64,000 bases of DNA, from the NCBI RefSeq assembly GCF_013030985.1, contig NZ_WPYP01000009.1:1-64000 (forward strand), written 5' to 3'. Below, piece by piece: positions 34,884-42,589 of this stretch; the first letter of the stretch is position 1, and every line of letters starts with the position of its first letter. A program made the position numbers and the translations under genes. The notes beneath the pieces were generated by a model. That model was not told the origin of the DNA. It saw only the letters and a program-made list of their open reading frames with translations, and made no database searches. The DNA comes from Ruegeria arenilitoris. Its GTDB lineage: Bacteria; Pseudomonadota; Alphaproteobacteria; Rhodobacterales; Rhodobacteraceae.

Positions 34884-35749
34884 GGATTGATGCGCATCAT
34901 CACCTGTGGGACCTGAACGCTGTGGAATATCCATGGCTTATGGAAAAGGGCGCGGTGCGGTTCTTTGGCGATCCCACCCCGATTCAGCGCAACTATCTGC
35001 TGCCTGAATTCCGCAAAGATGCCAAGGCCGCTGGGTTTACTGCCTCAGTCCACATTCAGGTCGGCGCCGCCGATCCATGGTCCGAGGCGCAATGGGTGCA
35101 GTCCGTCGCTGATCAATATCCCGACTGGCCGCTGGTGCAGGTCGCCTTTTGTGACCTGACCGCGGACGACATGACCGAACAGTTGGACCGGCTGCAAACC
35201 CTGCCCTCGCTGCGCGGGGTGCGCCAGATCATCGGTCGCGCCCCGGGTGAGGATCAGCTGTCGGGCACCAACGACCTGTTGGACAGTCCAAAGTTTCTGG
35301 CCGGCCTGAAACAACTGGGCGATCGCGGCCTGTCCTTTGACCTGCAATTATTGCCCGAGTTGATGGAACGGACCGCCGCCGTTCTGGATCAGGCTCCTGC
35401 AACGCAGGTGGCGCTGTGCCATGCCGGGTCACCGCATGACCGATCCGAACCGGGGCTGGAGGGCTGGGCCAAGGCGTTGCAACCCCTCTCGGCGCTGCCG
35501 CAGGTCACCTGCAAACTCTCCGGCCTTGGTATGTTCGATCACGGCTGGACTGCGGATAGTGTCCGACCCATCGTCGAAACCTGCCTGACCCAATTTGGGC
35601 CCGAACGCTGCATGTTCGGGTCTAATTTTCCGGTCGACAGCCTGTCATCCAATTACACGGACCTGATCGCCAGACACAAAGCCCTGGTCCCCGACACCGA
35701 TCACGACCAGGTTTTCGGGCTAACTGCACAGAAGTTCTATCACATGTAA
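34880..35749 (+). CDS. Amidohydrolase family 2 / sugar-lactonase-like protein (COG3618 type)
   Basis: A 289-residue TIM-barrel metal-dependent hydrolase. The N-terminal MRIDAHHHLWD (His6, His8) and C-terminal FGSNFPVD (acidic residue) match the COG3618 group, whose known members open lactones of sugars (fuconolactone, rhamnonolactone) or 2-pyrone-4,6-dicarboxylate. It is coupled to the SnoaL-like gene before it. With an SDR and a HisD-like dehydrogenase in the same island, hydrolysis of a lactone formed by alcohol oxidation is a reasonable role. Confidence 0.85.
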   Translation: MRIDAHHHLWDLNAVEYPWLMEKGAVRFFGDPTPIQRNYLLPEFRKDAKAAGFTASVHIQVGAADPWSEAQWVQSVADQYPDWPLVQVAFCDLTADDMTEQLDRLQTLPSLRGVRQIIGRAPGEDQLSGTNDLLDSPKFLAGLKQLGDRGLSFDLQLLPELMERTAAVLDQAPATQVALCHAGSPHDRSEPGLEGWAKALQPLSALPQVTCKLSGLGMFDHGWTADSVRPIVETCLTQFGPERCMFGSNFPVDSLSSNYTDLIARHKALVPDTDHDQVFGLTAQKFYHM

Positions 35750-35769
35750 CGGGCAGGGTGTCCTGACGG

Positions 35770-36222
35770 TCAGGACACCGATTGCTCGGATACGATCTCG
35801 CCAAACCGGGTGAAGAACTTGCCCGACAGCTTTTTGGCGGTGCCCGAGATCAGGCGGCTGCCCAACTGGGCAATCTTGCCGCCGACATCGACCTTGGCGG
35901 TGTAAGACAGCACCGTCTCGTCTCCGTCTTCGGTCAGCGTCACGTCGGCGCCGCCCTTGGCAAAACCCGCAGCCCCGCCCTTGCCTTCGCCGGACAGGGA
36001 AAACCCGTCGGGGGCGTTGGAGGTGTCCAGCGTGACCTCTCCGGCGAACTTGGCTTTGACCGGGCCGATCTTCAGCACAACCTTTGCCGCCAGTTCATCG
36101 GGCGCGTTCTGAGTCAGTTCCTCACAGCCCGGAATGCACTCCTGCAGGATCTCAGGGTTGTTCAGGGCTTGGTACACGACATCCCGCGGTGCCGAGATGC
36201 GGATTTCATCACTCAAGTCCAT
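35770..36222 (-). CDS. CoxG-like SRPBCC-family protein
   Basis: A 150-residue protein of the carbon-monoxide dehydrogenase subunit G (CoxG) group in the START/SRPBCC fold. The family pattern is EIRISAPRDVVYQALNNPEI at the start and then CIPGCEEL. CoxG helps load or anchor CO dehydrogenase-type enzymes, but no cox genes are here, and stand-alone homologues are common. It lies on the minus strand between the catabolic island and the tct genes, so its partner is unclear. Confidence 0.85.
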   Translation of the reverse strand: MDLSDEIRISAPRDVVYQALNNPEILQECIPGCEELTQNAPDELAAKVVLKIGPVKAKFAGEVTLDTSNAPDGFSLSGEGKGGAAGFAKGGADVTLTEDGDETVLSYTAKVDVGGKIAQLGSRLISGTAKKLSGKFFTRFGEIVSEQSVS

Positions 36223-36299
36223 GCGCGCTTCCTTTGATCAGTGACTTGCCTTGTTCAGCAAAGTTACAGGTTCCATCGCATCTTTCCAGAGTCTGTTTT

Positions 36300-36328
36300 G
36301 GCGCCGCCAGTCCCCGACCGGCGGCGCC
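36300..36328 (-). terminator. GC-rich hairpin after tctA
   Basis: GGCGCCGCC (36300-36308) pairs perfectly with GGCGGCGCC (36320-36328). It is just past the tctA stop and upstream of the CoxG-like gene. It lacks a U-tract on the minus strand, so termination may be partial. Confidence 0.5.
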
Positions 36329-36335
36329 CGGAGTA

Positions 36336-37874
36336 TCAGTCGCTGATCGCGCCTTCTTCATCCCGGCGCTGGTGCATCTTGGCCTTGACCCGTGCACCGA
36401 CGATCAGGGGCAGGACAAAGCCGATGATGGCAATGGACCACAGCGCGATGGACAGTGGGCTGTCGATCAGGGTCCACCAGTTGCCGTTGTCGATGGTCAC
36501 CGCACGGCGCAGGTTGTTCTCCATCGAGTTGCCCAGCAGCGTGCCAAGGATGATCGGCACCAGTGGCACGTCCAGCTTACGCAGAACCCAGCCCATAACG
36601 CCGAACCCGATCATCACCAGCAGGTCAAAGCTCGACCCCGAAATGCCGTAGATGCCGACAAAGCTGACCATCGCCACGATCGGCATCAGGATGCGTGAGG
36701 GGATCATCAGCACGCGGGTGAACAGCCCCACCATCGGGATGTTCATTGCCAGCAACATGAAGTTGGCGATGAACAGCGCCGCGATCAGGCCCCAGACCAC
36801 ATCCGGGTTCTGCGTGAACAGCAACGGACCGGGCGTGATGTTCAGCGCCAGCAGAACCGCTAGCAGAACCGCCGTGGTTCCCGACCCCGGCACGCCCAGC
36901 GCCAGCATGGGCACCAAGGCTCCGCCAGCGGCGGCGTTGTTCCCGGCCTCGGGCGCCGCCACGCCACGGGGATCACCGGTGCCGAAGGTGTTTTCCTTGT
37001 CGACCAGCCGTTTCTCCATCGAATAGGAGATGAATGAGCCCAGAGACGCCCCGGCCCCCGGCAGAACCCCGGCGATAAAGCCCAGGAACGAAGTCCGCAG
37101 CATGGTCGGCGTGCATTTCTTGACCATCGACATCGGTGGGTAGAGGCGACCGATATTCAGCTTGCGGCCTTCGGCATCCGACCCGCCATGGCGGTGTTCA
37201 AGGAAGATAAAGACCTCGGACAGGGCAAACAGACCGACGATAGCCACAAGGAAATCGAGACCGTCATACAGGTGTACCTCGCCAAAGGTGAACCGCGGCA
37301 CGCCGGTTTGGGTATCCACACCGATCGTTGCCAGACCCAGACCCAGCGCGGCGGCAAAGGCGGATTTCGCCTGATTAGTCGAGGACACGCCACCCAGAGT
37401 CATGAAGGCCAGGGCGAACAGGGCGAAATACTCGGCCGGTCCGAACAGCAGCGCGATCTTAACCAGCTGCGGCGCCAGAAAGATCAGGCCCCATGTGGCC
37501 AGAAACGCGCCAACGAACGAGGCGATACCGGACAGCGACAGCGCCTCACCGGCAAAGCCCTTCTTGGCCATGGGGTGCCCGTCCAGACAGGTCATCATGG
37601 CGGGCTCGTCTCCGGGGATGTTCAGCAGGATCGAAGATATCCGACCCCCATACATTGCCCCGTAATAGACACTGGTCAACAGGATCAGCGAAGGTGTCGC
37701 CCCCAGCCCCAGCGTAAAGGCCAGCGGGATCAGAATCGCCACGCCATTTGACGGGCCGAGACCGGGCAGCGCGCCCATGATCGTGCCCAGAAAACAGCCC
37801 AGCAGGGCCAGCATCAGGTTCTGCCATGTCAGCGCGATGGCGAAACCGTCTCCGAGGGATGCAAGAGTTTCCAT
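36336..37874 (-). CDS. tctA: Tripartite tricarboxylate transporter, large permease TctA
   Basis: A 512-residue membrane protein with about twelve helices, the main permease of a TTT carrier. The family motif near the N terminus is GALPGLGPSNGVAILIP, and a second Gly-Pro-rich motif GVLPGAGASLGSF lies at about 265. It imports a carboxylate delivered by TctC. The gene is ten bp after tctB in tctC-tctB-tctA order. Confidence 0.96.
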   Translation of the reverse strand: METLASLGDGFAIALTWQNLMLALLGCFLGTIMGALPGLGPSNGVAILIPLAFTLGLGATPSLILLTSVYYGAMYGGRISSILLNIPGDEPAMMTCLDGHPMAKKGFAGEALSLSGIASFVGAFLATWGLIFLAPQLVKIALLFGPAEYFALFALAFMTLGGVSSTNQAKSAFAAALGLGLATIGVDTQTGVPRFTFGEVHLYDGLDFLVAIVGLFALSEVFIFLEHRHGGSDAEGRKLNIGRLYPPMSMVKKCTPTMLRTSFLGFIAGVLPGAGASLGSFISYSMEKRLVDKENTFGTGDPRGVAAPEAGNNAAAGGALVPMLALGVPGSGTTAVLLAVLLALNITPGPLLFTQNPDVVWGLIAALFIANFMLLAMNIPMVGLFTRVLMIPSRILMPIVAMVSFVGIYGISGSSFDLLVMIGFGVMGWVLRKLDVPLVPIILGTLLGNSMENNLRRAVTIDNGNWWTLIDSPLSIALWSIAIIGFVLPLIVGARVKAKMHQRRDEEGAISD

Positions 37875-37883
37875 GTTTATTCC

Positions 37884-38315
37884 TCAGAACCCCAGTGGGC
37901 CGCGGGCCAGCGACAAGCCCAGAACCAGATGGAAGATGACGTAGATGCCAACGGACGTGCCAATGCCCACCAACACACTTTCGAACGGGCCAGAGCCCAG
38001 ACGCCAGGCCAGATAGGTGGCGGCAAAGGCGGTGGCGATGACAAAGCCGATCTCAGGCAGCAGTTCAGCGTAAAGGATCATCATGACCACGGCGGCGCCG
38101 ACCTCGACCAGACGGCTCAGCGTGGGCCATTCGGGCTCGGTATCCGGGCGCAGGGCGATGACGATACTCGACAGGCCCAGAATTGCGGCGATGATCAGGG
38201 GGAAGGCTTTGGGTCCGACGGCATCGGACAGAAAGCTCTCCTCGATCGCCAAAGCGGAAAAGGCAAATCCGATGGCGAGTAGCAGTCCGACGACCCCGAA
38301 GATGCGGTCACTCAT
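37884..38315 (-). CDS. tctB: Tripartite tricarboxylate transporter, small permease TctB
   Basis: A 143-residue membrane protein with four predicted helices, the small permease subunit. Sequence identity within this family is low; the call rests on length, helix pattern and position between tctC and tctA. The N-terminal DRIFGVVGLLLAIGFAF and the LSDAVGPKAFPLIIA segment are typical. Confidence 0.92.
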   Translation of the reverse strand: MSDRIFGVVGLLLAIGFAFSALAIEESFLSDAVGPKAFPLIIAAILGLSSIVIALRPDTEPEWPTLSRLVEVGAAVVMMILYAELLPEIGFVIATAFAATYLAWRLGSGPFESVLVGIGTSVGIYVIFHLVLGLSLARGPLGF

Positions 38316-38346
38316 CGGTGTCTCCTATTGTTCGGGTAAATGGGTT

Positions 38347-38374
38347 GATCCGGGCACAGCTGGGCGCCCGGATC
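38347..38374 (-). other. Intercistronic hairpin after tctC
   Basis: GATCCGGGC (38347-38355) pairs with GCCCGGATC (38366-38374). It lies between tctC and tctB, the same relative place as the hairpin after the island's ABC binding-protein gene, and probably favours the binding-protein message. Confidence 0.55.
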
Positions 38375-38385
38375 GCTGTGAGTGG

Positions 38386-39354
38386 TTATTTGATGATCCC
38401 GATCTCTTTCGAGATGGTCTGGATCTGACCCACGGATTCGGCGACAAAGTCCTGGAAAGTCGCGCCTTGCAGGTCCAGCGGGGCAAGACCGTTGGCGGCC
38501 ATCACCTCTTTCCATTCGCCCGAGGCGTAGAGGTCACCGATCTTGCCGACCCAATCGCCATAGGCCTCATCAGTCATACCGCCCGGAGCGTAGAAGCCGC
38601 GCCAGTTGGCACCAATGGCGTCGACACCTTGTTCCTTGGCAGTCGGGAAGTCGGCAAACTCACCGGGCAGGCGTTCGGGGGCCAGCACCGCGATCACCTT
38701 GATATCGCCGGAATCGACGAAACCCTTGGCCTCGGAGATATCACCGGTAAAGGCCTGAACCGAACCGGCCAACAGCTGGGTCACCGCCTCGCCACCGCCG
38801 TCAAAGGCGATATATTTGACGGCCCGGACATCGTCGATGCCATAAGCGTTGGCCGCGATCAGCACCTTCAGGTGATCCCATCCACCCACGGCGGACCCGC
38901 CCGCAACCGAAACCGAGGCCGGGTCCGCTTTGATCTGGTCCAGCAGTTCCGGCAACGTATTGACCGCACTGTCGGCGGCTACGGCAATCACGCCATAATC
39001 GGCCCCGATGGCGGCAAGCCAGCGCACCTGTTCCATGGTGTTGCCGGGATAGGCCCCCTGCGCCAGACGGGTCGCGGTGGCCGCGCTGGCGGCAACGATC
39101 AGTTCGTTATCCTCACCACGCTTGTTCACCACTTCGGCAAAGGCCACGCCACCGCCACCACCGGCAAGATTCACCACCTGCATGGTCTGGTCGATCAGGC
39201 CCAGGTCCTGCAGCGATTTACCCACCTGACGGCAGGTGAAATCCCAGCCACCGCCGGGGTTGGCCGGGGCGATACATTCCTGTGCGCTGGCGGCTACGCC
39301 GGACAGGGCAAAGACAGCAGCTGCAATTGCGCCACTGGTTCCAAACAGTTTCAT
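38386..39354 (-). CDS. tctC: Tripartite tricarboxylate transporter substrate-binding protein TctC
   Basis: Periplasmic carboxylate receptor of 322 residues (Bug family). The start at ATG 39354 has AGGAGGAG upstream; residues 1-23 are a signal peptide (MKLFGTSGA...AASAQ). The mature protein begins ECIAPANPGGGWDFTCRQ, the classic Bug/TctC N-terminal region that contacts the ligand; its two Cys can form a disulfide. It is the first gene of the tctCBA unit, divergent from tctD. Citrate or another small carboxylate is the likely ligand. Confidence 0.95.
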   Translation of the reverse strand: MKLFGTSGAIAAAVFALSGVAASAQECIAPANPGGGWDFTCRQVGKSLQDLGLIDQTMQVVNLAGGGGGVAFAEVVNKRGEDNELIVAASAATATRLAQGAYPGNTMEQVRWLAAIGADYGVIAVAADSAVNTLPELLDQIKADPASVSVAGGSAVGGWDHLKVLIAANAYGIDDVRAVKYIAFDGGGEAVTQLLAGSVQAFTGDISEAKGFVDSGDIKVIAVLAPERLPGEFADFPTAKEQGVDAIGANWRGFYAPGGMTDEAYGDWVGKIGDLYASGEWKEVMAANGLAPLDLQGATFQDFVAESVGQIQTISKEIGIIK

Positions 39355-39456
39355 TCGTGTCTCCTCCTTGGGTCTTTTTGGGCCACATTTCAGCGGCCGA
39401 AACCGATCCCCGCAGGCGCGTGTCCTTGCAGGTCGTATCTGTTTACCGAATAATGC

Positions 39457-39474
39457 TGTCACGAACCTGTCACG
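39457..39474. promoter_or_regulatory. Two TGTCACG direct repeats, 11-bp spacing
   Basis: TGTCACG occurs at 39457-39463 and again at 39468-39474, exactly one helical turn apart. This is how OmpR/PhoB-type regulators bind, and the repeats lie between divergent tctC (39354) and tctD (39503). TctD, encoded next door, is the natural candidate. Confidence 0.6.
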
Positions 39475-39502
39475 GTTCCTGCGTCCGGCTTTGGGAGGCG
39501 TC

Positions 39503-40174
39503 ATGCGCGTTTTGATGATCGAAGATGCCGAGGATCTGGCCGAGGGCGTCGTGGCCCATCTGGCCCGCTCTGGCGTGGTGTGTGATCTGGCAACAACCGT
39601 GGAATCCGCCCGCGATTTCCGCGCGGTACAAAGCTATGACGCGATGCTGCTGGACATCAATCTGCCCGATGGGTCCGGCCTGAATTTCCTTGGCAAAATC
39701 CGCGCGTCAGGGGATCGCACCCCTGTGTTGATGCTGACCGCGCTGACCTCGGTCGAGGATCGCGTGGCCGCCTTGGACAAGGGGGCCGACGACTATCTGG
39801 GCAAGCCCTTTGATCAACGCGAGCTTGAGGCCCGCCTGCGCGCGCTCGTCCGCCGGGACGCCGACCGCAAGAGCGAACAGATCACGCTGGGACCGCTGAT
39901 CTATGCCCCCAAGGACCGCAGCGCCACATTGGAGGGCAAGCGCCTGAACCTGACCGCCCGCGAGGCCGCCGTGCTGGACGCACTGATCCGGCACGAGGGG
40001 CAATACCTGTCGAAAACGCGCCTCTACGACTCGCTTTACGGGTTCGAGGATGCGGATGTGGGCGAGAACGCGATTGAGCTGTACATCGCCCGCCTGCGCA
40101 AGAAGTTCACCGGCAGTACCGTCAGTATCACCACCCAGCGCGGGGTGGGATATCGGATTGGTCTGGATGGCTAG
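39503..40174 (+). CDS. tctD: OmpR-type response regulator TctD
   Basis: A 223-residue two-component regulator. The receiver domain has the phospho-acceptor Asp51 (LLDINLPDG) and Lys in GKPFDQRE; the C-terminal winged helix ends in TTQRGVGYRIG. It starts at ATG 39503 with GGGAGG upstream and overlaps tctE by 8 bp. With TctE it should switch on tctCBA in response to a carboxylate. Confidence 0.93.
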   Translation: MRVLMIEDAEDLAEGVVAHLARSGVVCDLATTVESARDFRAVQSYDAMLLDINLPDGSGLNFLGKIRASGDRTPVLMLTALTSVEDRVAALDKGADDYLGKPFDQRELEARLRALVRRDADRKSEQITLGPLIYAPKDRSATLEGKRLNLTAREAAVLDALIRHEGQYLSKTRLYDSLYGFEDADVGENAIELYIARLRKKFTGSTVSITTQRGVGYRIGLDG

Positions 40175-41558
40175 GCTGCACCTGCCCCACAGCCTGACGG
40201 CGCGTGTGCTAAGCGCGGTGATGCTGATCCTGATACTGGGCGGCTGTCTGGTGGCGCTGTCGATCTGGGCCAATGGCCGGTTGGCCGCACGGCAGGCCTA
40301 TGATCGGCTGCTGCTGGGCGCGGCCAACGATATCGCCGAATCCGTGCGCATTCAGGATGGCGAGCCGTTTGTGGACCTGCCTGTCTCGGCCTTTCAACTG
40401 CTGGCGCAGGCGCCGGATGACCGGATTTTCTATGCGGTGCAGGTCCCCGGTGGCCCGTTCATCACAGGGCTGGACCGCGACACGGTGATCGAGGTGCCAC
40501 AGCAACCCGGCACCGCGCCCTTCTATTTCACCGCCGACCTGAACGGGGAATCCGCCCGCTTTGTCCGCGTTGCCCGCCTGTTTGCCGAACGGGAGTTTTC
40601 GGGCGAGGTCGAGGTGCTGGTCGGCCAGACCCTGCGCGCACGCCAGATGATGACCGCCGGTCTGATGCGCGACGCGCTGCTGCCCATGGCCGTTGCAGGG
40701 GTTTTGCTGCTGATCATGTCGTGGTTTGTCACCCGGTCCGCCCTGCGCCCGCTCGAGGCCCTGTCCGACGACCTCACGCGCCGCGATCCACATGACCTGA
40801 CACCGATGGCCAGCGACGGGTTGCCGCGTGAGCTGCAGGTGATGCTGACCGCGATGAACCGCTTCATGGGGCGGCTCGACCGGCAGGTGGATACGATGCG
40901 CAACCTGATCGCCGACACCGCCCATCAGCTGCGCACCCCCGTTGCCGCCATTCGTGTGCAGGCCGAGATCGCGCAGGACGACCCCGAGCCCCCGGCCCGC
41001 GCACGCGCCTTGGACCGGTTGCTGAGGCGGACGCGATCGCTGGGTACCCTGCTGGATCAGCTGCTGTCCCGCGCCATGGTGATCCACCGTATCGACAGCG
41101 CCCCCCGGCGTCCCGTTGATCTGCGCGAGGTGGCGCTGGACGTACTGGAACAGAGCGATCACGAACTGGTTGCGCCCGGTGTCGAAGTACGACTGGAGAT
41201 CGGAGAAACCCCAGTACTGGTGAACGCGGATGCCTTTTCCCTCGGTGAGGCTGCCAAGAACCTGCTGGGCAACGCGCTGCGGCACGGCGACCCTCCGGTC
41301 AGCATCGGGGCGACGCAAGAGGGCAACAGCGCCATTTTGTGGGTACGCGATCACGGTCCCGGCCCCGCCACGCCCATCGCCGATCACATCGGAGACCGGT
41401 TCAATCGCACCACCCGATCGGGCGAGGACAGCAGCGGGCTGGGCCTGTCCATCGTGAAATCCACGGCCGAGGCCTTTGACGGCACGGTTGAAATGGCCCG
41501 CGACGAAACTGGATTCCGCGCGGCACTCAGCTTTCCGGCCACAAGGGGAATAGAATGA
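40167..41558 (+). CDS. tctE: Sensor histidine kinase TctE
   Basis: A 463-residue inner-membrane kinase: helix 1 at about 14-34, a periplasmic sensor domain (35-165), helix 2 at about 170-188, a HAMP-like linker, the H-box TAHQLRTPVAA with His253, and an HATPase domain (NLLGNALRHG, DHGPG, GLGLSIVKS). Start ATG 40167 overlaps tctD by 8 bp. Its last codons overlap the downstream binding-protein gene (ATGA), so all three genes are co-translated. Confidence 0.93.
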   Translation: MARLHLPHSLTARVLSAVMLILILGGCLVALSIWANGRLAARQAYDRLLLGAANDIAESVRIQDGEPFVDLPVSAFQLLAQAPDDRIFYAVQVPGGPFITGLDRDTVIEVPQQPGTAPFYFTADLNGESARFVRVARLFAEREFSGEVEVLVGQTLRARQMMTAGLMRDALLPMAVAGVLLLIMSWFVTRSALRPLEALSDDLTRRDPHDLTPMASDGLPRELQVMLTAMNRFMGRLDRQVDTMRNLIADTAHQLRTPVAAIRVQAEIAQDDPEPPARARALDRLLRRTRSLGTLLDQLLSRAMVIHRIDSAPRRPVDLREVALDVLEQSDHELVAPGVEVRLEIGETPVLVNADAFSLGEAAKNLLGNALRHGDPPVSIGATQEGNSAILWVRDHGPGPATPIADHIGDRFNRTTRSGEDSSGLGLSIVKSTAEAFDGTVEMARDETGFRAALSFPATRGIE

Positions 41559-42589
41559 TCCGCATCCTGTTATTCTGCCTTATGTTTGCCCTGCCCGGCA
41601 CCCTGAGCGCGCAGGAAGCCACTGCCAGCTTCGGCGGTGGAGACGACCCGATGCTAATCCGATCAACCACCGATATCGCCATCATCGCTCCGGTTCTGGA
41701 ACGGTTCGTCGAGCTGAACCCCGACCTGGTGATCACCTACGAACAATGGGGTTCGAACGCGCTGTTCCAACACAGCCGTACCGTCTGCAAGGGCGGTAAG
41801 ACCCCCGCTGATGTGGTGTTTTCTTCGGCCATTCAGCAGATGGTGTGGCTGGTTAATTCCGCCTGTGCCCACCGCTATCGTTCGTCCCGAACCGAGGCCC
41901 TGCCGGACGCACGGCGCTGGCGGGATGAGCTGTGGGGCATCACCACCGAACCTGCCGTCATCGCCTATAACAAGGAGTTGCTGGAAGATCAGCACATCCC
42001 CCGCAACCGCTTTGCCCTGCTGGACGCGATGCGCACGCAACCCGATCTGCTGCGGGGCCGGGTGGCGACCTATGACATTGCCGCCTCGGGTCTGGGGTAT
42101 CTCTTCGCCTATGGTGACAGTCTTGAGGCCACGACCTTTGGTTCCCTGATCGAAGGCTTCGCCCGCATCGACGCCGTGGCCACCTGCTGTTCGTCCGAGA
42201 TCATCCGCGACGTGGCAGAGGGGCGGTTCCTGATCGCCTACAACGTTCTGGGATCTTATGTGGCCAATGCCGATGCGCCCGGCGTGGGCGTGATCCTGCC
42301 CGAGGATTACACGCTGGTCCTGTCCCGCGCGCTCATGATCCCGGCGCAGGCCCGCAACAAGGACGCCGCAACCGGGTTTCTGGATTTCCTGCTGTCACCC
42401 GAGGCGCAGAACCTGCTGGCGGCTTCCGGCCTTGTGGCCCCTATGGACGCGACCGAGACCGGCCTGACCCCCAGCGCACGCCGCTTTATCGCGCTGTCCC
42501 CGGCGCTGCTGGTCGCACGGGACCAGAACCGCCGGGCAGAGCTGTTCAAACTGTGGAACGACGCCTTTGACGTGGAAACCGCGCGCTAG
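41555..42589 (+). CDS. Periplasmic binding protein of the tctDE operon
   Basis: A 344-residue exported protein with a signal peptide (MIRILLFCLMFALPGTLSAQ) and the fold pattern of iron/carboxylate-type extracellular solute-binding proteins (ABC family 1, Fbp-like): SFGGGDDPMLIRSTTDIA, then TPADVVFSSAIQQM and the C-terminal FLLSPEAQNLLAASG. It has no own permease or ATPase genes here. Since it is coupled to tctE by a 4-bp overlap, it probably delivers a ligand signal to the TctE sensor domain. It ends by overlapping hemY (convergent) by 4 bp. Confidence 0.82.
   Translation: MIRILLFCLMFALPGTLSAQEATASFGGGDDPMLIRSTTDIAIIAPVLERFVELNPDLVITYEQWGSNALFQHSRTVCKGGKTPADVVFSSAIQQMVWLVNSACAHRYRSSRTEALPDARRWRDELWGITTEPAVIAYNKELLEDQHIPRNRFALLDAMRTQPDLLRGRVATYDIAASGLGYLFAYGDSLEATTFGSLIEGFARIDAVATCCSSEIIRDVAEGRFLIAYNVLGSYVANADAPGVGVILPEDYTLVLSRALMIPAQARNKDAATGFLDFLLSPEAQNLLAASGLVAPMDATETGLTPSARRFIALSPALLVARDQNRRAELFKLWNDAFDVETAR

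Noticed and set aside
19063-35749. The island as a DHPS (sulfopropanediol) or sulfoquinovose pathway
   Set aside because: Only the HpsN-like gene fits; sulfolactate enzymes, isethionate- or sulfonate-type carriers and sulfoglycolytic enzymes are missing from the window.
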